The notes under the pieces were generated by a model. The model had not been told where the DNA came from and did not search any database. It saw only the letters and a list, made by a program, of their open reading frames with translations. Positions 7,300-15,923 of a stretch of 50,038 nucleotides of DNA are shown in pieces. How positions within the stretch are numbered: position 1 is the stretch's first letter; every line of letters begins with the position of its first letter. This DNA is from Actinomycetota bacterium. Its GTDB lineage: Bacteria; Actinomycetota; Actinomycetes; S36-B12. A program made the translations under genes and the position numbers. The stretch is from assembly GCA_017857875.1 (NCBI GenBank), contig JAFMCH010000007.1, forward strand, positions 1 through 50,038, in the 5' to 3' direction.

Positions 7300-9861
7300 C
7301 TATTCGACCGGTTCAATCGGTGCGGGCTCTGGTGGTGGCGAGGGCTCCGGTGCTGGCACGGTCGGCGTCGGGGTGGGCTCGGGGGCGGGCTCGGTGGGCG
7401 TTGGTTCGGGTTCCGGTGGGGTGGTCGCTCCACCCGGGACGGTGAAAGTGCGCGACGAACTCGCCTCACTCAGCCCGTCTGCAGAGTCGATGCCCACCAC
7501 CGTCACCGAATAGGTCTCCCCCGGGGTGAGGCCGCTTATCGTGCACGACATGCGGCCGGTCGATGCGGAGGCTTCACACGTGGCGTCGGCAGGAGAGACC
7601 GTCGCGCGATAGCGCACGATTGGTTCAGCAGCTCCCACTTCAGCTGGATCCCAACTAATGCTCACGCTCGTGCTGTCGGGTGCCACGAAATCAATGTCGA
7701 TGTTCCCGGGCGCCCCCGCGCGTACAGGTTCGGGAATCGTGGGAATAAACACCTGACCGCCGTTGACGCTTCGGACCGCCCCAAGCCCCCATGTGCTCTG
7801 CAATTGAAAATCCTGGGCGGGCGATGAAGACAAGGCCGCCATCATCGACTCACGCCAAATCGGACCAGGAATCTGGCCACCGGTGACATAGGAGTAGTAC
7901 TGACCATTGATCGTCACGTCGGTCATCGGGTAGGCAAATCCGCCACGCGGATCACCTACCCACACCGCCGCCGCTAGTTCGGGGGTGTATCCCGCGAACC
8001 AAATCGCGGCATTGTCATTGGTAGATCCGGTCTTTCCCGCCGCCGCTCGGTCAGGCAGCGACATCGCAGCACCGGTGCGACCTGAAAGCGGGCCATCGAT
8101 AACCCCGGTCAATACGGCCGTAATGGTGTCAGCCACACCCCGGTCGATAACCTGGCGACACCTTTCGGGGGCGACCTCAACAGGCGCGTCATTGCGATCG
8201 GTGATTTCAAGGATCGGTCGTGGTTCGCAATATTCACCGTGATTTGCAAGCGCGGCATACGCACCGGCCATGGACAGCGGAGAAACCTCCATCGTGCCCA
8301 ACGAGAACGTCGGCACTCGCAACAAGCTCTCCCCGGTCGCACGATTGACGCCCATGGCCTCAGCGATTTCCGCCTGCCGACATAGGCCGTATCGTTCGGC
8401 AAGGGTGACAAAGTAGGTGTTCGTCGAGAAAGCCGTGGCCTGCCACATATCCAAGAATCCAGCTGAACCCGAGTTGCGTACCGTCACCGGGTCGAAATCC
8501 TCGCCGGTGGTGCAGTTGACGAAACCCTCGAAGGTCTTCGGGTTTGGCGAATCGATGCGCTCGGCGGGTGAAAACCCAGCCTCGAGTGCCGCAGCAAGGG
8601 TGAAGACCTTGAAGGTCGAACCCGCCTGCATCCCGATCGTTCCACCCATGCCTTGATCAACGTTGTAGTTGTAGGTGGTCTTGCCCTTGCCCTTCAGGCC
8701 CCACTCGCGGTTCTGCGTCATCGCAATGATGTTTCCGGTACCCGGTTGCACCAGGCTGATTGCAGCTGCGCGCTGACTGGGGTCTTTCATCGGGATGTAC
8801 GCATTAACCGACTGGGTTGCTCCGCGTTGGGCGCGCGGGTCGAGAGTGGTGCGGATGGTGAGCCCGCCTCGCCGCAGCAGCGATTCGCGCTCAGCGGGCG
8901 TCGCACCGTAAACCGGATCGGTAGCCAGGGTGCGCACGACGTATTCACAGAAGTACGGCGCATACGAGGACGTGCAGCCGTTTCGCGGCAGCGATGGATT
9001 AAGCAGATCCTCCATGGGCACTTCGCGGGCGGCAATCGCCTGCGTTCGAGTGATGAAGCCGGCCTCCAGCATCTCGCCAATCACAATATTGCGGCGCGTT
9101 TGGGATTGTTCCGGATTGCGAGTGGGGTCAAAAGCTGTGGGGCGCTGCACAATTCCGGCGATTGTTGCCGCTTCGGAAAGTGTAAGGTCACTGGCTGGCT
9201 TCGAAAAATACCTGCGCGCCGCGGCTTCTACGCCGTAGGCCCCGCCACCGAAATACACGATATTGAGGTACTTCTCAAGAATTTGTTCCTTGGTGTATCG
9301 ACGTTCGAGGGCTAGCGCGTAGCGAATCTCGCGTAACTTGCGAGCGGGCGTGCGGCCCTGGGCTGCTTCAAGTTCCACCCCATTGGTGGCCTCGGCAATC
9401 AGCACGTTTTTCACATACTGCTGGGTGATCGTTGACCCGCCCTGCACACTGCCACCGGAAGTTGCGTTGCTCACGATGGCGCGGGCGGTGCCGCGAAGGT
9501 CGACCCCCGGGTGTTCAAGGAAGCGAGCATCCTCCACCGCGACAATGGCCTGGCGCATCACCGGCGCCACAGATGCCAACGGCACAGCAATTCGATTTTG
9601 GTAATAGATCGTCGCCATGACAGATCCATCGGCCGAGAGAATGACCGAGCGTTCGGGCAGGTCGGGGTCATCCAGGGTGCTCGGTAGTGACTCAAAACTC
9701 TCCACGGCGCTGCGGGTGATCGCCCCGGCACCGGCAGCCAACGGCAAAACCATCGCAGCGGCCACCAGCCCGGCTAATCCCGCGATGGCAAGGAAGACCA
9801 GGCTGCGGCCCACGCGTGGGAGCACCCGAGGGCGCTCATGCTGCGGATCGCTCAGACTCAC
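7300..9861 (-). CDS. ponA2: Class A penicillin-binding protein with C-terminal fibronectin III domain
   Basis: Bifunctional peptidoglycan synthase. I prefer the GTG at 9861, with AAAGG 8 bases upstream, over the track start at 9969; this gives about 853 aa. After a short cytosolic tail and one membrane helix (LVFLAIAGLAGLVAAAMVL) comes a GT51 transglycosylase (AIVAVEDARFLEHPGVD, catalytic Glu about residue 110; GGSTITQQYVKN). A transpeptidase follows with GSTFK (S-x-x-K), STN (S-x-N) and GKTGSTND (KTG). The C-terminus is an FN3 domain (VAPDSTSVSISWDPAEV...LTPGETYSVTVVGID) and a Pro/Glu/Thr tail, where PonA2-type enzymes often carry PASTA. The symbol rests on synteny with whiB4 and the ArsA-like pair as in mycobacteria. 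Confidence 0.93.
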   Translation of the reverse strand: MSLSDPQHERPRVLPRVGRSLVFLAIAGLAGLVAAAMVLPLAAGAGAITRSAVESFESLPSTLDDPDLPERSVILSADGSVMATIYYQNRIAVPLASVAPVMRQAIVAVEDARFLEHPGVDLRGTARAIVSNATSGGSVQGGSTITQQYVKNVLIAEATNGVELEAAQGRTPARKLREIRYALALERRYTKEQILEKYLNIVYFGGGAYGVEAAARRYFSKPASDLTLSEAATIAGIVQRPTAFDPTRNPEQSQTRRNIVIGEMLEAGFITRTQAIAAREVPMEDLLNPSLPRNGCTSSYAPYFCEYVVRTLATDPVYGATPAERESLLRRGGLTIRTTLDPRAQRGATQSVNAYIPMKDPSQRAAAISLVQPGTGNIIAMTQNREWGLKGKGKTTYNYNVDQGMGGTIGMQAGSTFKVFTLAAALEAGFSPAERIDSPNPKTFEGFVNCTTGEDFDPVTVRNSGSAGFLDMWQATAFSTNTYFVTLAERYGLCRQAEIAEAMGVNRATGESLLRVPTFSLGTMEVSPLSMAGAYAALANHGEYCEPRPILEITDRNDAPVEVAPERCRQVIDRGVADTITAVLTGVIDGPLSGRTGAAMSLPDRAAAGKTGSTNDNAAIWFAGYTPELAAAVWVGDPRGGFAYPMTDVTINGQYYSYVTGGQIPGPIWRESMMAALSSSPAQDFQLQSTWGLGAVRSVNGGQVFIPTIPEPVRAGAPGNIDIDFVAPDSTSVSISWDPAEVGAAEPIVRYRATVSPADATCEASASTGRMSCTISGLTPGETYSVTVVGIDSADGLSEASSSRTFTVPGGATTPPEPEPTPTEPAPEPTPTPTVPAPEPSPPPEPAPIEPVE

Positions 9862-9979
9862 CGGGTTTACCTTTCGCTGCGGACAGGTCTCCAGGGTAAG
9901 CGACCAGATGCCCCCAAGCCCGGACGGCAACGGGGCCATCTTTGAGCAACTGTGACTCGAATCACGCAAAATGGTTAAA

Positions 9980-10003
9980 TATAACTATATTAATCTAGTT
10001 ATA
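9980..10003. promoter_or_regulatory. AT-rich palindrome and -10 box in the ponA-whiB divergent spacer
   Basis: TATAACTA and TAGTTATA form perfect 8-bp arms around an 8-base spacer, in an AT-rich patch that stands out in this GC-rich genome. The right arm overlaps TATAAT (10000-10005), a consensus -10 hexamer for plus-strand transcription toward whiB, about 120 bases before its start codon. This looks like a promoter with an overlapping operator. The rest of the 266-base spacer holds no gene I can support. Confidence 0.5.
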
Positions 10004-10127
10004 ATGCACCTGTCTGGTGACCGATGTTGCGCGTAACGTCCGGGCAATCGTGCGTGACAGATGTGATCGCACGTGACTGATGGTGCTGAGTGAGGCTTCA
10101 CCGCCTCCAGGGAAGGGGACCACACCG

Positions 10128-10436
10128 ATGGCCAGTTCGAATGAATGGACGGCAAACGCCGCCTGTCGCACGAGTGATCCAGATGCCCTATTCGTGCAGG
10201 GAGCGGCGCAGAACCGGGCTAAGGCCATTTGTTCCCGCTGTGTCGTACGCACCGAATGCCTCTCCGATGCTCTCGATAATCGCGTGGAATTCGGCGTGTG
10301 GGGTGGCATGACCGAACGCGAGCGACGTGCCCTGTTGCGTCGGCGTCCCCAGATCACCTCGTGGCGTGAACTACTCATCACCGCCCGTGATGAGTACCGC
10401 CGGGCAAGCGACATCGACGTTTCTCAAGCGTCCTGA
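10128..10436 (+). CDS. WhiB-family iron-sulfur transcriptional regulator (WhiB4-like by position)
   Basis: I choose ATG 10128, 8 bases after GGAAGGGGA, giving 102 aa; the track start at 10080 adds 16 unlikely residues. The four cluster-binding Cys are present: AACRTSD, then AICSRCVVRTEC (C-x2-C-x5-C). The GVWGG turn and the basic tail TERERRALLRRR are family hallmarks. WhiB proteins hold an O2- and NO-sensitive [4Fe-4S] cluster and usually bind a sigma factor to control transcription. The position between a class A PBP and two ArsA-like ATPases matches whiB4 of mycobacteria. It ends 17 bases from the converging ATPase gene. Confidence 0.95.
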   Translation: MASSNEWTANAACRTSDPDALFVQGAAQNRAKAICSRCVVRTECLSDALDNRVEFGVWGGMTERERRALLRRRPQITSWRELLITARDEYRRASDIDVSQAS

Positions 10437-10453
10437 CGTACCTGCTCGATGGA

Positions 10454-11665
10454 CTAGTCCTTGGAGTCTGCCGCCAGTAGGTAACCCACCTGGCGTAGTC
10501 CATCAAGGTCATGTACGTCTTCGGGCAGCGCCAGTACCTGGGCAATCGGCACCGTTGGGTGAGCTCCACTGAATCGTTGCGCTAGCCGCTCTTGCATGGC
10601 CACCGCGCGCTGTCGATCAGCATGCATCCGAAGTAGCGCGGCCGTTACCTGTGCATCATCGTCCTGGCCCAGATGCTCAGCACCCACAATTGCCTGTTCG
10701 GCAGTGAGGTCCTTTGCCCGCGAATGCGCGACCCGATTCAGTACCAGGCCGGCCAATGGCATGTTGTCATCATCGAGGCGTTCAACGAAAAATGAAGCTT
10801 CACGCAGAGCATCGCGTTCGGGTGCAGCGACGACGACAAAAGAAGTCCCCGGGTCTTGGAGCAGCTCATAGGTCGCCACAGCGCGTTCACGAAAGCCGCC
10901 GAACATCGTGTCTACGGCGGCCACAAACGCACCCAGGTCGGTGAGCAGTTGTGCGCCAAGGATCTTGTTCAATACACCCGTAAACAAGCCAAAACCAGCA
11001 CCCAGGAGTCGCCCGATCCCGCGACTCGCACCACGCGCAGGTGCCGTCAGCACGCGAATGAAGCGCCCATCAAGAAATGATCCGAGGCGTTCGGGAGCGT
11101 CGAGAAAATCCAACGCTGATCGCGACGGTGGCGTATCCACGATGATCAAATCCCATCGACCATCCTCATCAGCTTGGGCACGCAACTGGCTCAGTTTTTC
11201 CATCGCCATGTACTCCTGAGTACCGGCGAACGAAGACGAAAGGGCCTGATAAAACGGATTTTCCAGAATCTGCTGCGCACGCTCTGGGTCGCTGTGCGAC
11301 TCCACGACCTCGTCGAAGGTGCGCTTCATGTCGAGCATCATCGCGTCGAGGGAGCCACTGCCGGTCACACCCTTGACCGGGCGGGGGGTGTTGTCTAACT
11401 CAGTGAGGCCCATGGCTTGAGCCAAGCGTCGCGCCGGATCGATCGTCAGCACACACACCCTGCGGCCGTGATCGGCGGCTCGCAGCGCAAGCGCTGCAGC
11501 GGTCGTGGTCTTGCCCACGCCCCCTGCGCCACAACACACGATGATTCGGGTCTTGGGATCATCAATAACGGCGTCGAGATTGAGTGATGCCGCGGACAAT
11601 TCCAGGGGTGAACCGGGCAGAAGTTCATCGATCATCACGCTCGGTTGATCATTGGCAGCGGTCAT
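10454..11665 (-). CDS. ArsA/Get3-like ATPase, second of pair (Rv3680-like)
   Basis: 403 aa P-loop ATPase of the ArsA/Get3 group. Walker A reads GAGGVGKTTTAA, followed by VLTIDPARRLAQAMGL (switch I-like DPA) and LIIVDTPPSR. The classical ArsA/Get3 signature Lys at the start of the P-loop (GKGGxGKT) is Ala here, while the partner gene keeps it. The start overlaps the partner stop by 4 bases (ATGA), so the two are translationally coupled. In M. tuberculosis the equivalent Rv3679-Rv3680 pair has been described as a Get3-like complex. No arsenic gene is nearby, so arsenite transport is unlikely. Confidence 0.9.
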   Translation of the reverse strand: MTAANDQPSVMIDELLPGSPLELSAASLNLDAVIDDPKTRIIVCCGAGGVGKTTTAAALALRAADHGRRVCVLTIDPARRLAQAMGLTELDNTPRPVKGVTGSGSLDAMMLDMKRTFDEVVESHSDPERAQQILENPFYQALSSSFAGTQEYMAMEKLSQLRAQADEDGRWDLIIVDTPPSRSALDFLDAPERLGSFLDGRFIRVLTAPARGASRGIGRLLGAGFGLFTGVLNKILGAQLLTDLGAFVAAVDTMFGGFRERAVATYELLQDPGTSFVVVAAPERDALREASFFVERLDDDNMPLAGLVLNRVAHSRAKDLTAEQAIVGAEHLGQDDDAQVTAALLRMHADRQRAVAMQERLAQRFSGAHPTVPIAQVLALPEDVHDLDGLRQVGYLLAADSKD

Positions 11666-12660
11666 GCCATCCCCTCTTCGGTGAGCATGCTGGCTAATTC
11701 ATACAGCGACGCAAGATCAATGCCACCGGCCAGGAACGGCAACTCATACACGGGAATCCCCAGCGATTGAATGCGCTCGCGCTCCACGGTTTCAAGGTGA
11801 ACACGCGCAGCATGATCCTTTGCCTCGGCAAGTAGCGCATCGGTGACAGCGCGGCCCTGCTTTGATCGCACCGAGCCGAGGCCAGCACGTGCAACGTCGC
11901 TGGCTACTTCACTGCGGGACAACCCTGTTGAGCCGGCGCGTTCCAAGGCTTCGGCGCTCAGTGGTTGCGAGCGCGTCATGGTGACAATGATTCCGCCCAT
12001 CGGCAACGCGGCGTCTTCGAGTTCCCCGACACCGTCGATCGTCTCTTGAACTGGCATCTCTTCTAGCAGCGTCGTGAGGTGAACGGCCGTGCGAGGCGAC
12101 CGGAGCACACTCATCACTGAGTCAGCCTGATTACGAATCGGTCCCACCTTGGCCAAACCAGCAATCTCGGTGTTAACGTTCAAGAATCGAGTGATGCGCC
12201 CCGTAGGCGGAGCATCAAGAACAACCGCATCGTAAGGGCTGGGACTGCCTTTATCTTTGCGCCGCACCAACTCCACCGCCTTACCGGTGAGCAATACATC
12301 GCGCAAACCAGGCGCCACCGTGGTGACGAAATCAATCGCGCCCATTTTTCGCAGAACCGACCCGGCCCGTCGGAGGTTGTAGAACATCTCCAGGTATTCC
12401 AGCAGGGCTTCCTCAGGATCAACCGCCAGCCCCCAGACTTCGCCCCCACCAGGTGCCACCGCTAATTTCGTCTCCTCGTAAGGCAGCGGTGCAGTATCGA
12501 ACAACTGGGCGAGACCCTGTCGTCCCTCAACCTCCATCAGCATCACGCGCTTGCCTTGACCAGCTAACGCCAACGCCAATGCAGCAGCAACGGTCGTCTT
12601 GCCCGTACCGCCCTTGCCCGAGACGATGTGCAGGCTGATATCCGATGAAGAGCGAGGCAC
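11662..12660 (-). CDS. ArsA/Get3-like ATPase, first of pair (Rv3679-like)
   Basis: 332 aa. Walker A is SGKGGTGKTTVAAALALALA with the intact signature Lys of dimeric ArsA/Get3 ATPases; MLMEVEGRQGLAQLFD and AVVLDAPPTGRITRF follow. It is the upstream member of the two-gene unit and probably forms a heterodimer with the downstream protein. Unlike ArsA, each polypeptide has a single ATPase half. It lies divergent from the DUF4177 gene with a 56-base spacer. A role in envelope or membrane-protein handling is an inference from Get3 relatives and the PBP neighbour. Confidence 0.9.
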   Translation of the reverse strand: MPRSSSDISLHIVSGKGGTGKTTVAAALALALAGQGKRVMLMEVEGRQGLAQLFDTAPLPYEETKLAVAPGGGEVWGLAVDPEEALLEYLEMFYNLRRAGSVLRKMGAIDFVTTVAPGLRDVLLTGKAVELVRRKDKGSPSPYDAVVLDAPPTGRITRFLNVNTEIAGLAKVGPIRNQADSVMSVLRSPRTAVHLTTLLEEMPVQETIDGVGELEDAALPMGGIIVTMTRSQPLSAEALERAGSTGLSRSEVASDVARAGLGSVRSKQGRAVTDALLAEAKDHAARVHLETVERERIQSLGIPVYELPFLAGGIDLASLYELASMLTEEGMA

Positions 12661-12716
12661 CCGTTGAGCCTAACGGTGATCTCCCCCGAAGACCGGATGC
12701 ACGCTAGGGTCGGCCT

Positions 12717-12875
12717 ATGACGACCTGGGAGTACGCCACCGTGCCGCTACTGATTCACGCAACCAAGCAGATCCTCGATACGTGGGGATCTGATGGCTGG
12801 GAGTTGGTACAGGTTGTCCCTGGCCCGCAACCCGAGAACATGGTCGCCTACCTCAAGCGCCCCCTGGCCGGCTGA
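12717..12875 (+). CDS. Small DUF4177 protein (Rv3678A-like)
   Basis: Too short for the ORF track. ATG 12717 to TGA 12875 gives 52 aa, MTTWEYATVPLLIHATKQIL...GSDGWELVQVV, the WEY...GWELV pattern of DUF4177. It is probably a small single-domain protein of unknown function. It lies 9 bases before the RidA gene and is probably co-transcribed with it. A similarly short gene sits at this place in mycobacteria. Confidence 0.85.
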   Translation: MTTWEYATVPLLIHATKQILDTWGSDGWELVQVVPGPQPENMVAYLKRPLAG

Positions 12876-12884
12876 GACCTCGCT

Positions 12885-13349
12885 ATGACGACCATCAGCG
12901 CCCGCCTGGCGGAGTTGGGCATCCAGATGCCCGAGGTTGTGCCACCCCTGGCCGCCTATGTGCCAGCGGTCATGACCGGCCGGTACGTCTACACGTCAGG
13001 TCAACTACCCAGCCGCCAGGGCGAACTGATGGCAACCGGCATCGTCGGGGTCGATGTGAACACCGAAACAGCCCAGGCCTGCGCACGCCAATGTGCCATC
13101 AACGCTTTGGCCGCGGCCGCATCGGCCTGCGGCGGAGTTGATCGTTTAGGCCGGGTGATCAAGGTCGTCGGCTTCGTGGCTAGCGCTGCAGACTTCACCG
13201 CACAGCCAGCCGTCATCAATGGGGCCAGCGAGACGCTGCTGGAGATCTTCGGTGATGCAGGCCGCCACGCGCGATCGGCTATCGGCGTCGCCAGCCTTCC
13301 CCTGGGCGTGCCCGTGGAGGTCGAGGTCATTTTTGAGGTGACCGACTGA
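12885..13349 (+). CDS. RidA family protein (YjgF-like enamine/imine deaminase)
   Basis: 154 aa. YTSGQLPSRQGELMATGIVGVDV matches the RidA core; ARQCAINALAAAASACGGVDRLGRVIKVVGFVAS and HARSAIGVASLPLGVPVEVEVIFEV carry the conserved Arg and C-terminal region. RidA proteins hydrolyse reactive enamine/imine intermediates from PLP enzymes. The longer form with PPLAAYVPAV belongs to the actinobacterial Rv3678c-like branch, whose substrate is not known. It is second in the DUF4177-RidA-NUDIX-MBL run. Confidence 0.92.
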   Translation: MTTISARLAELGIQMPEVVPPLAAYVPAVMTGRYVYTSGQLPSRQGELMATGIVGVDVNTETAQACARQCAINALAAAASACGGVDRLGRVIKVVGFVASAADFTAQPAVINGASETLLEIFGDAGRHARSAIGVASLPLGVPVEVEVIFEVTD

Positions 13350-13357
13350 GCCCGCGC

Positions 13358-14230
13358 ATGCCTGAGGAACTCACGCGCCGGGCCGCGGCCATCGCAGCCG
13401 GGGACACGTCGTGGCAAATCCCCGAGGCCAGACCCGCAGCTACGGTGGTGCTCCTGCGCAACACCGAGGCTGGGCTCTCGACCTATCTGATGCGACGCAC
13501 CTCGACCATGGCATTCGCCGCCGGCATGCACGTGTTTCCCGGTGGCCGCATCGATGCCGCCGACTTTGATTCATCCGTTGATGTGCGGGGCGACATCAAT
13601 GCCGCACGAATGACCGCAGACGACCGCCTTGGTCGGGCGCTGATTATCGGAGCGGTCCGAGAAGTGTTCGAAGAAACCGGGGTTCTCCTGGCCGTCGACG
13701 AAGACGGCCGGTGGCCCGACATCGATGATCAGTGGGACGCCGATCGCCGCGTCATTGAACAGTCCTCAGCAACGATGGGCGGTGTTTTGGCCCGACGAGG
13801 GCTACACATCGATACCGCGCACCTTCCTTTGTGGAGTCACTGGATCACCCCGGAGGTCGAAGAGCGCCGCTACGACGTGCGCTTCTTCGCCGCGGTGGTG
13901 CCGGATAATCACATCGTGCGCGATGTCAGCGGCGAAGCCGACCATGTGCGTTGGGTGACCCCTGTCGAGGGCCTCGAGGAATTTTCCCGCGGGCAAATGG
14001 CCATGCTGCCCCCCACCGTCGCGACCCTTCGCGAACTCAACGCGCTGTCAACCGCCGAGAACCTCTCCATTCACGCGGCAGACCGGACCGTGCAACCACT
14101 GATGCCGAGAGCTCGCCTGGCCGCCGACAGCACCCTGGTGTGGGAGCTCATCAACGCCAGTAGCGATGAGGTCGTGTGGTCGATGAGCGACGCCCCAGCC
14201 GGTTCGGAGTCCCGCGGGATTCACTCGTGA
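13358..14230 (+). CDS. NUDIX hydrolase
   Basis: 290 aa. The Nudix box is GRALIIGAVREVFEETGVLL (G-x5-E-x7-REVxEExGxL pattern with x varying), preceded by AGMHVFPGGRIDAADFD. This is the longer NUDT19-like arrangement in which an insertion separates the PGG strand from the helix. It should cleave a nucleoside-diphosphate-linked substrate; I cannot tell which. It lies 8 bases after the RidA stop and its own stop overlaps the GTG of the MBL gene, so all are coupled. In M. tuberculosis the RidA and MBL genes are adjacent, so this gene is an extra member here. Confidence 0.85.
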   Translation: MPEELTRRAAAIAAGDTSWQIPEARPAATVVLLRNTEAGLSTYLMRRTSTMAFAAGMHVFPGGRIDAADFDSSVDVRGDINAARMTADDRLGRALIIGAVREVFEETGVLLAVDEDGRWPDIDDQWDADRRVIEQSSATMGGVLARRGLHIDTAHLPLWSHWITPEVEERRYDVRFFAAVVPDNHIVRDVSGEADHVRWVTPVEGLEEFSRGQMAMLPPTVATLRELNALSTAENLSIHAADRTVQPLMPRARLAADSTLVWELINASSDEVVWSMSDAPAGSESRGIHS

Positions 14231-15039
14231 GTGGTCGCCCGCTTGCTCTTGGCGATACCGACCCCTGGTCGGGCGGCTCCATCGGCAGCGATGCCACCTG
14301 CATCCTCGCTCCCAATCCAGGCCCCATGACCCTCGATGGCACCAACACGTGGATCTTAGGACCGGTCGATTCAGCAGACGTCATTGTCGTTGATCCCGGA
14401 CCCGATGATGACGTTCATCTACAGCGGATTCTCCGTCATCTTGACCAGCGCGGCGCTCGCGTCTTCGCCACTTTGCTGACGCACGGCCACAGCGATCATT
14501 CGGCTGCGGCGCGCAACTGGCACGAACTCACCGGCGCTCCGGTGCTCGCGCTAGATCCGCTGCATCAGTTTGGTGCCGAGGGACTGGGCGCAGGCGACGT
14601 GATCTCGGTCGGCGAGGTGTCGGTCCGCGTTGTGGCGACGCCCGGGCATTCCGCAGACTCGATGAGTTTCTTGATGAATAACAAGATCCTGACCGGTGAC
14701 ACCGTGCTCGGCCGGGGCACGACTGTGGTGGCCTGGCCTGATGGCAACCTGCAGTCATATCTGGAGTCGCTGTCGGTGCTCACCGAACTCATTGATTCTT
14801 CAGGTGCCACGACTTTGCTGCCCGGACACGGGCCGGCGCTCGATGAACCCGCCAACGTGATCGCCGCCTACACCGCGCATCGACATGACCGGCTTGACCA
14901 GGTGCGCCGCGCTGTTGCCGCAGGCGCTCAAACCGCGACCGAGGTGGTCGCGATGGTGTACACCGACATTCCCGAAGCCGTACGACCGGCAGCAGAACTA
15001 TCAGCCCAAGCCCAACTCGACTTTCTACGCTCCCGCTGA
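14227..15039 (+). CDS. MBL-fold metallo-hydrolase (Rv3677c-like)
   Basis: The track begins at 14176 inside the NUDIX gene. The GTG at 14227, overlapping the NUDIX stop as GTGA, is the better start and gives 270 aa. The zinc motif is TLLTHGHSDHSAAARNW (H-x-H-x-D-H), with GHSADSMSF, TGDTVLG and LLPGHGPAL giving the remaining metal ligands. The C-terminal AQAQLDFLRS is a winged-helix-like tail as in the LACTB2/RNase-like group. A hydrolase or nuclease role is likely. It converges on crp. Confidence 0.88.
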   Translation: MSGRPLALGDTDPWSGGSIGSDATCILAPNPGPMTLDGTNTWILGPVDSADVIVVDPGPDDDVHLQRILRHLDQRGARVFATLLTHGHSDHSAAARNWHELTGAPVLALDPLHQFGAEGLGAGDVISVGEVSVRVVATPGHSADSMSFLMNNKILTGDTVLGRGTTVVAWPDGNLQSYLESLSVLTELIDSSGATTLLPGHGPALDEPANVIAAYTAHRHDRLDQVRRAVAAGAQTATEVVAMVYTDIPEAVRPAAELSAQAQLDFLRSR

Positions 15040-15085
15040 CCGGGGCAACGGCTTGAGCAATAACCGTGCCGAGCGAGAACTGTGC

Positions 15086-15760
15086 CTAGCGAGCTCGGCG
15101 AGCTAGGCGATCAACGCTGAGCAACAGCACCTCTCGTTGATCTACGCGGATCCAGCCACGCTGGGTGAAGTCCGCGAGCGCCTTGTTCACGGTTTCGCGG
15201 GACGCACCGACGAGCTGAGCCAGTTCTTCCTGGGTGAGGTCGTGCTTAACCAGGGTGCCCTCTTCATGCCGCGAGCCGAATTTATCGGCCAACTCCAGTA
15301 GTGCCTTGGCCACCCGACCCGGTACGTCAGAAAAAACCAGGTCGGCCAGGGCGTCGTTCGTGCGCCGAAGCCGTCGTGCCAGGGCAGCGAGCAGCGCCTC
15401 GGCCACCTCGGGACGCCCGGCCAACCATGGATGCAGGCTGGTGTTGCCCAGAGCCAAGAAACGAGCGTCCGTCAATGCCGTGGCGGTGGCCGTGCGAGGT
15501 CCGGGATCAAAAAGCGACAACTCACCAAAGATCTCACCGGGACCCAACACCGCAAGGAGGGATTCGCGCCCGTCATTTGAGGCATGGCCAAGTTTGATTT
15601 TTCCGTCAACGATCACGTACATGTGATCGCCAATTTCACCCTCAGAAAACACCACGGTGCCACGCGGGGCGACCGTTTCAACCATCGACGCCCGCAAAGC
15701 TGCGGCTGCTTCAGCATCCAAAGCAGCAAAAAGCGGCGCCTGCATCAAAACGTCGTCCAC
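15086..15760 (-). CDS. crp: Crp/Fnr-family cAMP receptor protein
   Basis: 224 aa from GTG 15760, which follows AGGAGAG; the track start at 15808 is too long. An N-terminal cyclic-nucleotide domain ([41 protein letters not shown]) is followed by the long dimer helix and a winged helix with recognition helix [17 protein letters not shown]. Both halves resemble M. tuberculosis Crp (Rv3676) closely, and the FGEL...PRT phosphate cassette predicts cAMP binding. It is a global regulator. The flanking MBL and nth genes match the mycobacterial order. Confidence 0.95.
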   Translation of the reverse strand: MDDVLMQAPLFAALDAEAAAALRASMVETVAPRGTVVFSEGEIGDHMYVIVDGKIKLGHASNDGRESLLAVLGPGEIFGELSLFDPGPRTATATALTDARFLALGNTSLHPWLAGRPEVAEALLAALARRLRRTNDALADLVFSDVPGRVAKALLELADKFGSRHEEGTLVKHDLTQEELAQLVGASRETVNKALADFTQRGWIRVDQREVLLLSVDRLARRAR

Positions 15761-15923
15761 TGAAGGTTCTCTCCTCATCGTCACGGGGCCCCGCTCCCCG
15801 TTGCCCATTGTGGCCTACGCGCACACACGCCGCGCACCGAGATCCCGCGTTTTGAGCGGGAGTGCCCAGCGGGCCAATGAGCACCTGGCAACCAGCGAAC
15901 CAACCAAGGCGTACTCTTTTGAG

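Noticed and set aside
10040-10080. Crp-like site before whiB (TGTGATCGCACGTGAC)
   Set aside because: Only one half matches TGTGA; the second half is not the reverse complement, so I do not claim a Crp site.
15084-15108. GCCTAGC/GCTAGGC hairpin at the end of crp as a terminator
   Set aside because: It is made by the conserved LARRAR codons and the stop, and has no T-run.
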